Shown: piece by piece, positions 42,144 through 52,487 of the stretch
Position numbering within the stretch: position 1 is the stretch's first letter
Layout: the number at the start of each line of letters is the position of its first letter
DNA from: Sulfurimonas sp. SAG-AH-194-C21
GTDB lineage: Bacteria > Campylobacterota > Campylobacteria > Campylobacterales > Sulfurimonadaceae
Length of the DNA stretch: 64,000 bases
Assembly: GCF_029215985.1 (NCBI RefSeq)
Contig: NZ_JAEMVC010000004.1
Span: 1-64,000 of the forward strand
Direction of reading: 5' to 3'
Translations under genes and position numbers: made by a program
Notes under the pieces: generated by a model
Told to the model about the DNA's origin: nothing
The model's database searches: none
Seen by the model: only the letters and a program-made list of their open reading frames with translations

Positions 42144-42158
42144 TCATCGGATTTACCT
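42144..42158 (+). repeat. Right terminal inverted repeat of ISAs1-family element
   Basis: TCATCGGATTTACCT, the complement of the left end at 39708-39722. Confidence 0.88.
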
Positions 42159-42168
42159 AGGATACAGA
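42159..42168 (+). repeat. Right target-site duplication of the ISAs1-family element
   Basis: AGGATACAGA, same as 39697-39706. Confidence 0.85.
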
Positions 42169-42209
42169 GTGAATAAATACTCAACAGCAGATTTAAAGAG
42201 ACTTTTTAG

Positions 42210-42215
42210 TATAAT
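42210..42215 (+). promoter_or_regulatory. Putative -10 element of pyrH
   Basis: TATAAT with a preceding G, 32 nt before the pyrH start. It lies 41 bp to the right of the duplicated IS target, so the core promoter escaped disruption but any upstream control region was displaced. Confidence 0.55.
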
Positions 42216-42231
42216 TCACGGATTTTTATAA

Positions 42232-42957
<726 letters not shown>

Positions 42958-42982
42958 GCGTAAAATAAAAGGAAATTAAGAT

Positions 42983-43204
42983 ATGAAAACAGAAGAATTA
43001 ACAGCAAAAATTTTAGAAATGAATCCAAATATGGATCGTTATCAACTAGCACTTGCAATTGCTGCAAGATGTGATGAGTTAGAAAATGGTGCACAAAGTA
43101 AACTAAGTGTAAGTGCTAACTCTGTAAAGTCAGCTGATTTAGCACTTATGGAAATAGCAGAAGGTCTTGTTAGAGTTAAAGGCTTTGTTGATTTAGAAAA
43201 GTAG
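42983..43204 (+). CDS. rpoZ: RNA polymerase omega subunit
   Basis: This 73-aa subunit helps assemble and stabilise RNA polymerase. Its N-terminus (MKTEELTAKILEMN) and the RYQLALAIAARCDEL helix match the omega family. It sits before spoT, the arrangement known across bacteria. AAGGAAAT lies before the ATG. Confidence 0.92.
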   Translation: MKTEELTAKILEMNPNMDRYQLALAIAARCDELENGAQSKLSVSANSVKSADLALMEIAEGLVRVKGFVDLEK

Positions 43205-43209
43205 ATATT

Positions 43210-45363
43210 TTGTCACTAAGTAAAGTGGAGATTGAAAAAATTAAACATTTTCATGATGTAGACTCTGCTATAACTTATCTATATACAAAAATAAACTCTA
43301 CTCCGAGACTAGAAAAAGCACTCTCTTTTTCTATCGAAGGGCATAAACTCCAGTTTAGAAAAAGTGGAGAGCCTTATGTAATTCATCCCATCCTTGTTGC
43401 CTCTATTGTCGCTTCTATTACAGATGATGAGTCTATGGCTATAGCCGCACTACTGCATGATATTGTCGAAGATACTGAGACAAGTATTGAAGATATTTTA
43501 GAACTATTTGGAAAAGATGTTGCTCATCTTGTTGAAGGACTTACTAAAATAGATCTTATCCGTGATAATGAACTTATACCATCAAACTCAGATGAGAGAC
43601 TTACCGCTTCTGCATTGACATTTAGAAAAATGCTTCTAGCAAGTATTGAAGATGTACGGGTTTTAGTTGTTAAACTTTGCGATAGACTGCATAATATGCT
43701 TACACTTGATGCTCTAGCAGAACATAAACAGCACCGTATAGCAGAAGAGACTTTAGTCGTGTATGCTCCAATTGCACATCGTTTAGGAATAAGCTTTTTA
43801 AAAAATATACTAGAAGACTTAAGCTTTTCATATCTTTTTAAAGAAGAAAAACATCATATAGACAATTATCTTGACTCAAACTATCATGCTATTGAGTTAA
43901 AACTAAATGACTTTAAAGAAGCTATCGCTAAACTGCTAATACAAAATGGTTTTTGTGAAGATGACTTTGAAATACTTTCGCGTGTGAAACACCGCTACTC
44001 TATTTACTTAAAGATGCAGAGAAAAGGTGTAAGTATAGATGAAGTACTTGACCTTTTAGCAGTTCGAATCTTAACAAGTGATCCTGTAAAGTGTTATATT
44101 ATTTTAGGACTTATTCATCTACATTTCCGTCCATTAGCCTCGCGTTTTAAAGATTATATCGCAGTGGAAAAAGATAATGGATATCAGACAATTCATACAA
44201 GTGTTTTTTATAATACTGCAATTTTTGAAGTCCAAATTAGAACATACGATATGCATAAAACGGCAGAGTTAGGAATAGCTGCACACTGGAAGTATAAATC
44301 AGGAAATGATAACATTAAGCTTGACTGGTTAGATAATTTACAATACCAAGATGAATCTGTTGAAGATTTTTATGCCTTGATTAAAAATGATTTATATAGT
44401 GAAGATATATCAGTGTTTTCTCCTACAGGTGATGCTTTTACACTGCCTCGTGGGGCTGTAGCACTCGATTTTGCCTATGCTGTTCATAGTGAAGTAGGAA
44501 ACAAAGCTGTTTTGGCCCTTGTTAATAAAGTAAGATCTTCTCTGCTAACCGAACTTCACAATGGTGATATTGTAAAGGTTGTGAGTGAAGATGAGATGAT
44601 TACTAGATGTTCTTGGATTGATGCAGTCAAAACAAGTAAGGCTCAAACAAATATGAAGCTTAATTGTAACATGCGATTACGTGAAATTAATGAAAAGTAT
44701 GCTGTTAATATTGTAGCAACTGTGATGGGTTTAAATCAACATAGAATCCAAGAATGGTTCGCTGATCATGGTTATGATAATATAGCGAGTATAGCTTCAG
44801 ATATAGAAAATTTTAAAAATGTCATTCATCGTTATGTAGCTGATATAGGCCAAAATAGTCGTTTTAGAGCTTTTATATCTAGGCATAGATTTAAGCTAAA
44901 GAGTACACATATCGCAGGTTTAGACATATACTCTTCTAGCAGTGTTAACGACGTAGTCTTTGATTACTGTTGTCATCCAAAAGCAGGTGATGAAGTTATG
45001 GGCTTTTATAATAAGGCTAAGGTAAATGTACATCATAAAATGTGTAGTGTTGCTGCTAAAAAGTTAAAAGACAACTCTAAAATGGTGTTTGTCTCTTGGG
45101 CACATCAAAAACTTTATAAATATAATCTCATTGCATCCCTACATAACGAAAAAGGTGCACTCGCTAATTTTCTTACATATCTTGTAAAGTTAAATATAGA
45201 TATTCACTCTATTGAACTTGGTAAAGAGAGTGAAAATTATACGAAGTTTTGTGAGCTTGGATTTGAATCTAAGGAAGCAGATATTAATGCACTACGTGCT
45301 AAAATAGAATCAAAAATAAAAGTAATCCATCTCATTCGTACAGATGACGCTTATAAAAATTAA
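43210..45363 (+). CDS. spoT: Bifunctional (p)ppGpp synthetase/hydrolase
   Basis: The 717-aa Rel/Spo protein makes and breaks the stringent-response alarmones. An N-terminal HD hydrolase domain (AALLHDIVEDT near 80, RLHNMLTL near 155) is followed by the synthetase region (KDNGYQTIHTSV near 325), TGS (about 400-460) and a C-terminal ACT domain. The start is TTG at 43210, five nt after rpoZ. No strong ribosome site precedes it, so translation probably depends on rpoZ. Confidence 0.93.
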   Translation: MSLSKVEIEKIKHFHDVDSAITYLYTKINSTPRLEKALSFSIEGHKLQFRKSGEPYVIHPILVASIVASITDDESMAIAALLHDIVEDTETSIEDILELFGKDVAHLVEGLTKIDLIRDNELIPSNSDERLTASALTFRKMLLASIEDVRVLVVKLCDRLHNMLTLDALAEHKQHRIAEETLVVYAPIAHRLGISFLKNILEDLSFSYLFKEEKHHIDNYLDSNYHAIELKLNDFKEAIAKLLIQNGFCEDDFEILSRVKHRYSIYLKMQRKGVSIDEVLDLLAVRILTSDPVKCYIILGLIHLHFRPLASRFKDYIAVEKDNGYQTIHTSVFYNTAIFEVQIRTYDMHKTAELGIAAHWKYKSGNDNIKLDWLDNLQYQDESVEDFYALIKNDLYSEDISVFSPTGDAFTLPRGAVALDFAYAVHSEVGNKAVLALVNKVRSSLLTELHNGDIVKVVSEDEMITRCSWIDAVKTSKAQTNMKLNCNMRLREINEKYAVNIVATVMGLNQHRIQEWFADHGYDNIASIASDIENFKNVIHRYVADIGQNSRFRAFISRHRFKLKSTHIAGLDIYSSSSVNDVVFDYCCHPKAGDEVMGFYNKAKVNVHHKMCSVAAKKLKDNSKMVFVSWAHQKLYKYNLIASLHNEKGALANFLTYLVKLNIDIHSIELGKESENYTKFCELGFESKEADINALRAKIESKIKVIHLIRTDDAYKN

Positions 45364-45396
45364 CTATAATAAAGAACGATTGGAGATAGAAACAAA

Positions 45397-46596
45397 ATGA
45401 TAGAAGAAGCACTACTAGAAATAAACAGAGGTACAGCTGAAATAATTGATATTGAGAGGATTGAAAAACTCCTCAAGGCTTACTTCGATGAGGGGAAAAA
45501 CTATACTGTAAAAGCTGGTTTTGACCCAACTGCACCTGATTTACACTTAGGTCATACTGTTCTACTTCAAAAACTAGCAACTTTTCAAAAGTTTGGTGCT
45601 CGTGTTCAGTTCCTTATAGGTGACTTTACAGCAACTATTGGTGATCCTACTGGAAAAAGTGCTACTAGAAAAGTACTTACACCCCAAGATATTGCTAAAA
45701 ATATTGAGTCATATACATCTCAAGCTTTTAAGATATTAGATGAGAGTAAAACAGATATAGTTTATAATAAAGAGTGGTTAGATGCTTTAGGTTCAGTTGG
45801 TATGCTACAACTCGCTTCAAACCTGACTGTTGCTCGTATGTTAGAACGCGATGACTTCTCTAAACGTTATGCTTCACAAACTCCAATCGCTCTCAGTGAG
45901 TTTATGTATCCACTCCTTCAAGGGTATGACAGTGTGCATCTCAAATCAGACATAGAAATAGGTGGAACAGATCAGAAGTTTAATCTTCTAATGGGACGTC
46001 AATTACAAAAGTCTTACGAGATTAAAAAACAACAAGCTGTACTCATGATGCCTATTTTAGAGGGTCTTGATGGTGTGCAAAAGATGAGTAAATCTTTAGG
46101 CAACTATATTGGTGTGACTGATGCTCCAAATGATATGTTTGGTAAAATTTTAAGTATTAGTGATGATTTAATGTGGCGTTTTTATGAACTACTTAGCTCT
46201 AAAACACTTAATGAAATTGCGGACTTAAAAACTGGTGTAAGTGATGGTTCACTGCATCCAAAAAGTGTAAAAGAAGCACTTGCCTTAGAAATAACTACTC
46301 GTTTTCACAGTGAGGATGCAGCAAATAATGCTAAATCAGAGTTTGATAAAGTTCACTCAAAAAGCCAAATTCCAACAGATATTCCCGAGTTTTCTTGTGA
46401 GGGTGAGGTTTGGATAGCAAAAGCGTTACTAGATTGCGCTTTAGAACCCTCAACTTCACAGGCTAGAAGAGATATTAAGCAAGGTGGCGTTAAAATAAAC
46501 CAAGAAAAAGTGGCTGATGAAAAGTTAGTACTAACAACTGGTGAGTACCTGCTCCAAGTTGGAAAAAGAAAATTTGCAAAACTAAAGGTAAACTAA
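45397..46596 (+). CDS. tyrS: Tyrosyl-tRNA synthetase
   Basis: The 399-aa class I synthetase has the HIGH-type motif HLGHT near residue 51 and KMSKS near 229 (KMSKSLGN), and a C-terminal S4-like RNA-binding domain (QARRDIKQGGVKINQ). It charges tRNA-Tyr. Its TAA overlaps the next ATG by one base. Confidence 0.95.
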   Translation: MIEEALLEINRGTAEIIDIERIEKLLKAYFDEGKNYTVKAGFDPTAPDLHLGHTVLLQKLATFQKFGARVQFLIGDFTATIGDPTGKSATRKVLTPQDIAKNIESYTSQAFKILDESKTDIVYNKEWLDALGSVGMLQLASNLTVARMLERDDFSKRYASQTPIALSEFMYPLLQGYDSVHLKSDIEIGGTDQKFNLLMGRQLQKSYEIKKQQAVLMMPILEGLDGVQKMSKSLGNYIGVTDAPNDMFGKILSISDDLMWRFYELLSSKTLNEIADLKTGVSDGSLHPKSVKEALALEITTRFHSEDAANNAKSEFDKVHSKSQIPTDIPEFSCEGEVWIAKALLDCALEPSTSQARRDIKQGGVKINQEKVADEKLVLTTGEYLLQVGKRKFAKLKVN

Positions 46597-47687
46597 TGAG
46601 TTTTAAGTCAATCAAAATAGGAAAACACACTATCAAAATACCTATAGTTCAAGGTGGTATGGGTGTTGGTATCTCTTGGTCGCAGCTTGCAGGAAATGTA
46701 AGTAAAGAGGGTGGACTCGGAGTTATTTCTTCAGTTGGAACAGGTTATTATGATAAAAAAGAACATGTTAAAAAGTTAGTAGCACAGCGTCCTTTAGAAG
46801 TAGAAAATTTTTACTCAAAAGAGGCTCTTGTTAAAATATTTGCTGATGCTAGAAAAATTTGTGGTGATGCACCTATTGCTTGTAATGTTTTATATGCAAT
46901 TAATGATTATGGACGAGTAGTAACTGACTCATGTGAAGCGGGTGCAAATATTATAATCACGGGAGCTGGTCTTCCAACTAATATGCCTGAGTTTACAGCG
47001 GATTATCCTGATGTTGCTCTTGTACCTATTGTATCTTCTGCAAAAGCACTTAAAATTATCTGTAAACGTTGGAAGAAACGTTATGATAGAGTACCTGACG
47101 CAGTTATCGTTGAGGGCCCTAAGTCTGGTGGTCATCAAGGTTTTACTTATGAGCAGTGTACTATGGAAGAGAATCAACTTGAAAATATTGTTGCACCTGT
47201 TGTAGAAGAAGCAGCAAAATGGGGAGATATTCCTGTTATTGCCGCTGGTGGCGTTTGGGATAAGAATGATATCCAAGAGATGATGGCACTTGGTGCTCGT
47301 GGTGTTCAGATGGGAACACGCTTTATCGGTACTTTTGAGTGTGATGCACATGATAATTTTAAAGAAGTTCTTATGGCGGCTGAGAAAGATGACATTCAAC
47401 TTATGGGTTCTCCTGTTGGTTATCCCGCTCGTGGTGTAAGAACTAACCTCACAGGTCTAATTGAGCGACGTGAAGGTCCTTCTATTAAGTGTATATCAAA
47501 CTGTGTTGCTCCATGTAATCGTGGTGTTGAGGCTAAGGCAGTTGGTTTTTGTATTGCAGATAGACTCTCAGATGCTTACGAAGGAAATAAAGAACTCGGG
47601 CTTTTCTTCTCCGGTACAAATGGTTACCGTATAAATGAGATTATCTCAGTTAAAGAACTTATAAATAAACTAACACAGGGCGAATAG
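46596..47687 (+). CDS. Nitronate monooxygenase-family flavoprotein
   Basis: The 363-aa FMN TIM-barrel enzyme of the NMO/2-nitropropane dioxygenase family has the N-terminal IVQGGMGVGIS motif and the flavin-binding VPVIAAGGVWD/LGARGVQMGTRF segments. Members oxidise nitronates or act as FabK enoyl-ACP reductases, and sequence by eye does not separate these. A CISNCVAPCNRG stretch near residue 290 is a cysteine-rich feature not found in all members. It is coupled to tyrS (TAATG). Confidence 0.78.
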   Translation: MSFKSIKIGKHTIKIPIVQGGMGVGISWSQLAGNVSKEGGLGVISSVGTGYYDKKEHVKKLVAQRPLEVENFYSKEALVKIFADARKICGDAPIACNVLYAINDYGRVVTDSCEAGANIIITGAGLPTNMPEFTADYPDVALVPIVSSAKALKIICKRWKKRYDRVPDAVIVEGPKSGGHQGFTYEQCTMEENQLENIVAPVVEEAAKWGDIPVIAAGGVWDKNDIQEMMALGARGVQMGTRFIGTFECDAHDNFKEVLMAAEKDDIQLMGSPVGYPARGVRTNLTGLIERREGPSIKCISNCVAPCNRGVEAKAVGFCIADRLSDAYEGNKELGLFFSGTNGYRINEIISVKELINKLTQGE

Positions 47688-47694
47688 TTCTTTA

Positions 47695-49083
47695 ATGGTT
47701 CGCTTTGTAGTTCTTCTTTTCATTTTTATAACAGCACTTCATGCATTGAGTGATAAAGAAGTTCTAAAGCGTGCGAATGGTTTTATGAAAACCTCTAAAA
47801 AAAGTAATCAGTTTCGTGCCTATAATGATTATAAAAATCTTTATCTTAGAGCCTTAATGAGTGACAATAACAAGCTCAAGTTAAGTGCACTTCAAGGTAT
47901 AGTGCAAAGTGGTGAGAAACTTCATATTGATATCTCTCAGTACTCAGATGAACTCTCCTCTTTAAGTCCAAAGTCTGTATATAAAACACCAAAATCTAAA
48001 GCAAATAAGACTACACAAAAAAAATTAAAAGTAAAATCAACTCATAAATTAAAATCTATTCGCTGGAAAGAAGATCGGATTGTAATGTCTTTTGATAAAA
48101 AATTACGTAATAATCAAATTAACTACTTTAAATTATATGATTCAAATACAAAGCAGTATAAATATGTTTTTGATATTCATGCCTCTATGCTCACGCGTTC
48201 ACAGAATCTCAGAAAAGACGGTATAGATAAGATAAAAATAGCACAGTTTAATACAAATACTCTGCGTTTAGTTATACAAAATAGATATAAACTCTCTATT
48301 AGTTTTAAAAAAGATAAAAATTCTCTTGTTGTACACATTAAAAAAATCAAGAAATCAAAATATATAGCACCTACTCCACATGGAATAACACCAAAGTCAG
48401 TTAAGAGAAATAAGGTTATAGTAATTGATGCTGGACATGGTGGTAAAGACCCTGGTGCAGTGGGATACAAAAAATATAGAGAGAAAGTTGTAGTTCTTCA
48501 AATCGCACAAGAGTTAAAGAGAGTACTGAGTAGTCGTGGTTATAAGGTCCACATGACACGTGACTCAGATAAATTTGTAAAACTTAGAAACAGAACACGC
48601 TTTGCAAATAAAAAAAAGGCAGACCTTTTTATAAGTATTCATGCAAATGCAGTCGGCAAAAAAATTGCTCAAAAAGTACATGGTATAGAGTGCTACTTTT
48701 TAGCTAAATCACGGTCTTCTCGTGCTAAAAAAGTAGCTGCAAGTGAAAATAGAGCTGATCTTTCAGACATGGGTTTTTATGGTAAAGATACATTTTTAAG
48801 TACACTTAATTCACATAATATAGTTGCAGCAAATAAGTTAGCTATAGATTTACAACGCGGTGCACTTGGAAGTTTAAAAAAGAGTTTTAAAAATGTAAAA
48901 GATGCTGGTGTTAGAGAAGGACCATTTTGGGTTTTAGTTGGAGCACAGATGCCAGCTGTTTTAGTTGAAGTTGGATTTATTACAAATCCGAAAGAGGCAA
49001 AACGACTCGTTAACCGCAAGTACCAAAAGTCTATGGCACTTGGGCTTGCTAATGGAGTAGAGCGATACTTTCGAAACAACTAA
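47695..49083 (+). CDS. N-acetylmuramoyl-L-alanine amidase, Amidase_3 type
   Basis: This 462-aa exported murein hydrolase cleaves the peptide from muramic acid during cell division. A signal peptide (VVLLFIFITALHA) is followed by a basic middle region and an AMIN-like beta stretch near 110-215. The zinc catalytic domain from about 240 has VIDAGHGGKDPG and ISIHANA and the final Glu in AVLVEVGF. The ATG at 47695 has no good ribosome site and lies 7 nt after the previous stop. Confidence 0.88.
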   Translation: MVRFVVLLFIFITALHALSDKEVLKRANGFMKTSKKSNQFRAYNDYKNLYLRALMSDNNKLKLSALQGIVQSGEKLHIDISQYSDELSSLSPKSVYKTPKSKANKTTQKKLKVKSTHKLKSIRWKEDRIVMSFDKKLRNNQINYFKLYDSNTKQYKYVFDIHASMLTRSQNLRKDGIDKIKIAQFNTNTLRLVIQNRYKLSISFKKDKNSLVVHIKKIKKSKYIAPTPHGITPKSVKRNKVIVIDAGHGGKDPGAVGYKKYREKVVVLQIAQELKRVLSSRGYKVHMTRDSDKFVKLRNRTRFANKKKADLFISIHANAVGKKIAQKVHGIECYFLAKSRSSRAKKVAASENRADLSDMGFYGKDTFLSTLNSHNIVAANKLAIDLQRGALGSLKKSFKNVKDAGVREGPFWVLVGAQMPAVLVEVGFITNPKEAKRLVNRKYQKSMALGLANGVERYFRNN

Positions 49084-49095
49084 TTATCAGTATAC

Positions 49096-49109
49096 TGAGC
49101 AAAAGCTCA
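49096..49109. other. Short hairpin after the amidase gene
   Basis: TGAGC-AAAA-GCTCA, a 5-bp stem. Together with the longer hairpin at 49118 it lies between convergent genes. Confidence 0.4.
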
Positions 49110-49117
49110 TTATACTG

Positions 49118-49138
49118 GTAGGGACTTAAAGTCCCTAC
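49118..49138. terminator. Hairpin between convergent amidase and DHH genes
   Basis: GTAGGGACT-TAA-AGTCCCTAC, a perfect 9-bp stem with a three-base loop, between convergent genes. It is suited to stop transcription from either side, though no T-tract follows on the plus side; a C10 run does. Confidence 0.55.
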
Positions 49139-49140
49139 AA

Positions 49141-49150
49141 CCCCCCCCCC
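49141..49150 (+). repeat. C10 homopolymer tract
   Basis: Ten consecutive C immediately after the hairpin, in a 100-nt AT-rich gap between convergent genes. No coding effect is evident. Confidence 0.8.
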
Positions 49151-49183
49151 TAAAGCTATAAAAAGTAAACTTTTTAAGAAGCC

Positions 49184-50272
49184 TTATCCTTCTAAATCCT
49201 CTTTCTTCCACTCTAGTTTTCCATGAACAGACTCTTTATCACTTATGAGATACTCTATCTGCTCTTTTACCTTAGCGTACTTATACTGCTCTTTAAAATG
49301 AGGGATTCTTCCACCTGAAGCATTAGGATGTCCACCACCACCAGCCCACTCTTTAGCAATGAGGGCAACACTCACTTTATAGTCTGCTCTAAGACTCATA
49401 GCACCCTTAAAACTTATATCTACGATAAAATCATACTCAGGGTAAGCTACTAAAAAACCATTTCCTACGATAGAAGTATTACCAACTGCATAAGAGAGGT
49501 AACCCTTATAGCCTTTATAGTAGATAGTATTGTCTTTTCTTTGCGAACCAAGTAGTTTAACAACATAGTCTGTTGCAAGATTATCAAGTGTATCATTCTT
49601 CTCATGTGTGAAAAAAGCTTTTTTGATAAGGTGAATTTTCTCATCAAGTACTATCGGTGCATCTTCTTCATTGATGTATTTTACAGCCTCTTCTAAAAGA
49701 GTAAGTTTATATGTATTGTCTTCGTTTGCAAACATAATGCGGTTAAGCTCTCTTGTTTCTGTAACAAGGCGCATACATACTTTACCGTACTCAAAGTTAT
49801 CATGTTGCTCTTTTTTCCATAAGTCTACTGCGTTTACTATATCTACATACTTACACATCCACTCAGGTTCATCAAAGTCAAAGTGCTCTTTTACATAATC
49901 ATAGACTATCTTTGTAGCACAACGCTCAGTATCAAGGTAGTACCACTCATGCTTTTTAGCAGACTCAGCACCACTTCCATGATGGTCAAGTAAAATGAGT
50001 TTAACATCAAGTTTAGCGGAGTTGAGTTTTGCTACTTCCTCAGTCAACCAGCGAGACTCATCTGCCGTAAGGTTCAAGTCACTTATAAGTACCATTGAAG
50101 CAGATTTTTCCGTCTTGATATTATCTAAAATTATTGTTAGTTTTGATTTTACTTCAGGACCATAGTTCGCATTGTAGTTGTACTTTGTATAGGGTGTGTA
50201 CTTCATCACAAGTTGACAGCTGTAGCCATCAAGGTCAATATGAGAGAGGTGGTGGATAGTTCTATTATTCAT
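49184..50272 (-). CDS. DHH-family phosphoesterase
   Basis: The 362-aa protein has the DHH motifs SHIDLDGYS near residue 10, ISDLN near 64, LLDHHGSG near 96 and the C-terminal DHHA1 motif GGGHPNASGG near 317. Members cleave phosphodiester bonds in short RNAs (NrnA) or cyclic dinucleotides. The substrate cannot be assigned here. It lies downstream of flhA on the same strand with a 36-nt gap. Confidence 0.85.
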   Translation of the reverse strand: MNNRTIHHLSHIDLDGYSCQLVMKYTPYTKYNYNANYGPEVKSKLTIILDNIKTEKSASMVLISDLNLTADESRWLTEEVAKLNSAKLDVKLILLDHHGSGAESAKKHEWYYLDTERCATKIVYDYVKEHFDFDEPEWMCKYVDIVNAVDLWKKEQHDNFEYGKVCMRLVTETRELNRIMFANEDNTYKLTLLEEAVKYINEEDAPIVLDEKIHLIKKAFFTHEKNDTLDNLATDYVVKLLGSQRKDNTIYYKGYKGYLSYAVGNTSIVGNGFLVAYPEYDFIVDISFKGAMSLRADYKVSVALIAKEWAGGGGHPNASGGRIPHFKEQYKYAKVKEQIEYLISDKESVHGKLEWKKEDLEG

Positions 50273-50307
50273 AATTTATTATTTCCTTTTATATTAGTTT
50301 ATATTTA

Positions 50308-52473
50308 TTAAAGATCAACAACGATAGAGCCTAGTACTTCAAAAGTAGCATTAGAATCTATCTCTGCATGTGAGAGTGTAACTATGTCGAGTGAGAAACG
50401 CTCAAATATCTCAGCAACACCACGACGAAGTTGCGGATCAACGATAACAACAACAGGACTTATCCCTTTTTGAAGAAGCTCAGCCGCTTTATCGCTTGTT
50501 GCTTGGATAAGAGCATTTATCTCACCTACATTTAGCATTAAGTTTCTCACACCATCTTGTTCAACAGACTTTTGGAGTAGTTTTTGTTCTGAATTTGTGT
50601 CAAATGTTAAAAGTCTTACTACATTATCATCACTTGAATAAATTTGTGTGATGACTCGTGATAGTTTTGCACGTACTTGTTCTGTAATGAGTTCAACATT
50701 TTTAGTAAACTCTGCTATGTCTGCAATGGTCTCTAAGATAGTAAGCATATCTTTAAGTGGAATATTTTCATGAAGAAGCCCTTTAAGCACTCTTTGAATA
50801 AGCCCAATACTTGCTACTTTCATAACATCATCAATGATAACAGGAAAAGAGTCCTTGATTTTATCAATGAGTGTTTGTACTTCTTGACGAGTAAGTAAGT
50901 CCTCAGCGTTGCGTTTAATGAGTTCACTCATATGTGTGGAGATAACAGTTGAGGCATCAACAACTGTATATCCATTTATGATTGCATCTTCTTTATCTTC
51001 TGGCATTATCCATAAAGCATCCAAACCAAATGCAGGCTCTTTTGTTTTGTCCCCGTTTATCTCACCTGTTGCCATACCACTATCCATGGCCAGAAACTTA
51101 TCTGGTTGGATACTACCATCACCGATACTTATACCCTTAAGAAGGATTTGGTACTGCTGTGGTTCTAGGTGCAAGTTATCACGAATCCGAACTTGCGGCA
51201 TTAAAAAACCAAAATCACTAGCAATTTTTCTACGCATTGAACGGATACGTTCTAGGAGGTCTCCACCTTGTCCACTGTCTGCGAGTTTTATGAGTTGATA
51301 CCCAAGGGTGAGTTCTAGCATTTCAACTTTTAGTATGTCTTCTAAGGCAGTCTCTTCTTCTTTGGCTATCTCTTCATGTGTCTTTTTAGGTTTGATTCTT
51401 TCATTTTCTTCTTGTTTTTGACGCGAGTTTTTTGCAAAGTTATCTACATCTAAGATACTAAGTTCCCCTTTATCATACTTATAAATCATCCATCCAAGAC
51501 CTGCAAATAAAATGCCAACAAGACCCATAGAAGCAGTAGGAAGACCTGGAACAAGTGCAAAAAGTATCATAATAAACCCAACAATCATCATGATTTTTGA
51601 GTTACCAACCATCTGGTTGATTGTTCCCTCTGCAAAATTATCTCCATCACTAGAACTTCTAGTAATCATAATACCCGTAGCAGTTGAGATAATAAGGGCT
51701 GGAATTTGACCTACTAAACCATCACCGATAGTAAGGAGTGTAAAAGTAGAGGCAGCTTCTCCAACAGGCATGTCATGCTGAAAAACACCGATAAGAAATC
51801 CACCGATGATATTTATCAGTGTGATGATTATTCCCGCAACCGCGTCACCTTTTACAAACTTAGAAGAACCGTCCATCGCTCCATAAAAGTTTGCATCTTG
51901 GAGGATTTCAGCACGGCGTTGTTTAGCCTCTGCATCATCGATAAGTCCTGCGTTTAGGTCCGCGTCAACTGCCATCTGCTTACCAGGCATAGAATCAAGT
52001 ACAAAACGAGCTGCTACCTCTGCAACTCGAGTAGAACCTTTTGTAATAACCATAAAGTTGATGAGTACTAAAATAGAGAAGACGATGATACCGATAACAT
52101 AATTTCCACCAACAACAAAATCACCAAAACTGGTAATAATATCACTCATGTATTCAGGTCCATCCGCTCCATGACTTAAAATCATTCTTGTTGTAGCGAT
52201 GTTTAGAGAGAGTCTAAAGAGTGTTAAAATCAAAATAAGAGTTGGAAAAGTAGTTAAGTCTGTTGGTTTTGGAACATAAAGCGAAATAAGAAGAATCAAA
52301 ACGGCAAAGGCCATAGATACTGTAAGTAATACATCAAGTATAGCAGAAGGAAGTGGCACGATAATAATCGCTAAAATTGCCATTACAAAAATAACGACAC
52401 TTAAATCTTTTTGCCCGAGTAAAAAGTTAAGAGTAATTCCGACTTGCTGTCTTAATGTCCGTTTTTTTGCCAA
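50308..52473 (-). CDS. flhA: Flagellar export apparatus protein FlhA
   Basis: The 721-aa protein has about eight N-terminal membrane helices and the FHIPEP-type region (VPLPSAILDVLLTVS start, RFVLDSMPGKQMAVDADLNAG near 165). A cytoplasmic domain starts at about 350 (DALWIMPEDKE). It is the gating part of the flagellar type III export system. In this phylum it also affects flagellar gene regulation through FlgSR. An Rrf2 gene precedes it with a 14-nt gap. Confidence 0.95.
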   Translation of the reverse strand: MAKKRTLRQQVGITLNFLLGQKDLSVVIFVMAILAIIIVPLPSAILDVLLTVSMAFAVLILLISLYVPKPTDLTTFPTLILILTLFRLSLNIATTRMILSHGADGPEYMSDIITSFGDFVVGGNYVIGIIVFSILVLINFMVITKGSTRVAEVAARFVLDSMPGKQMAVDADLNAGLIDDAEAKQRRAEILQDANFYGAMDGSSKFVKGDAVAGIIITLINIIGGFLIGVFQHDMPVGEAASTFTLLTIGDGLVGQIPALIISTATGIMITRSSSDGDNFAEGTINQMVGNSKIMMIVGFIMILFALVPGLPTASMGLVGILFAGLGWMIYKYDKGELSILDVDNFAKNSRQKQEENERIKPKKTHEEIAKEEETALEDILKVEMLELTLGYQLIKLADSGQGGDLLERIRSMRRKIASDFGFLMPQVRIRDNLHLEPQQYQILLKGISIGDGSIQPDKFLAMDSGMATGEINGDKTKEPAFGLDALWIMPEDKEDAIINGYTVVDASTVISTHMSELIKRNAEDLLTRQEVQTLIDKIKDSFPVIIDDVMKVASIGLIQRVLKGLLHENIPLKDMLTILETIADIAEFTKNVELITEQVRAKLSRVITQIYSSDDNVVRLLTFDTNSEQKLLQKSVEQDGVRNLMLNVGEINALIQATSDKAAELLQKGISPVVVIVDPQLRRGVAEIFERFSLDIVTLSHAEIDSNATFEVLGSIVVDL

Positions 52474-52487
52474 CTTACTACTGCTCT

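Larger units (their letters stand above)
39707..42158 (-). mobile_element. ISAs1-family insertion sequence, interrupted by an IS630-family element
   Basis: The element is bounded by inverted repeats TAGGTAAATCCGATGA (39707-39722) and its complement at 42144-42158/9, and flanked by 10-bp direct repeats AGGATACAGA. It includes a transposase gene on the minus strand. Removing the nested IS630 (about 1,055 bp) leaves roughly 1,397 bp, which suits the ISAs1 family. It inserted between the chemoreceptor gene and the pyrH promoter. The first base of the right repeat could belong to the element instead, so the exact boundary is uncertain by one base. Confidence 0.9.

Noticed and set aside
46929..47399. 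156-codon open frame on the minus strand
   Set aside because: It is the reverse of the nitronate monooxygenase-like gene, which has strong family motifs and is coupled to tyrS.
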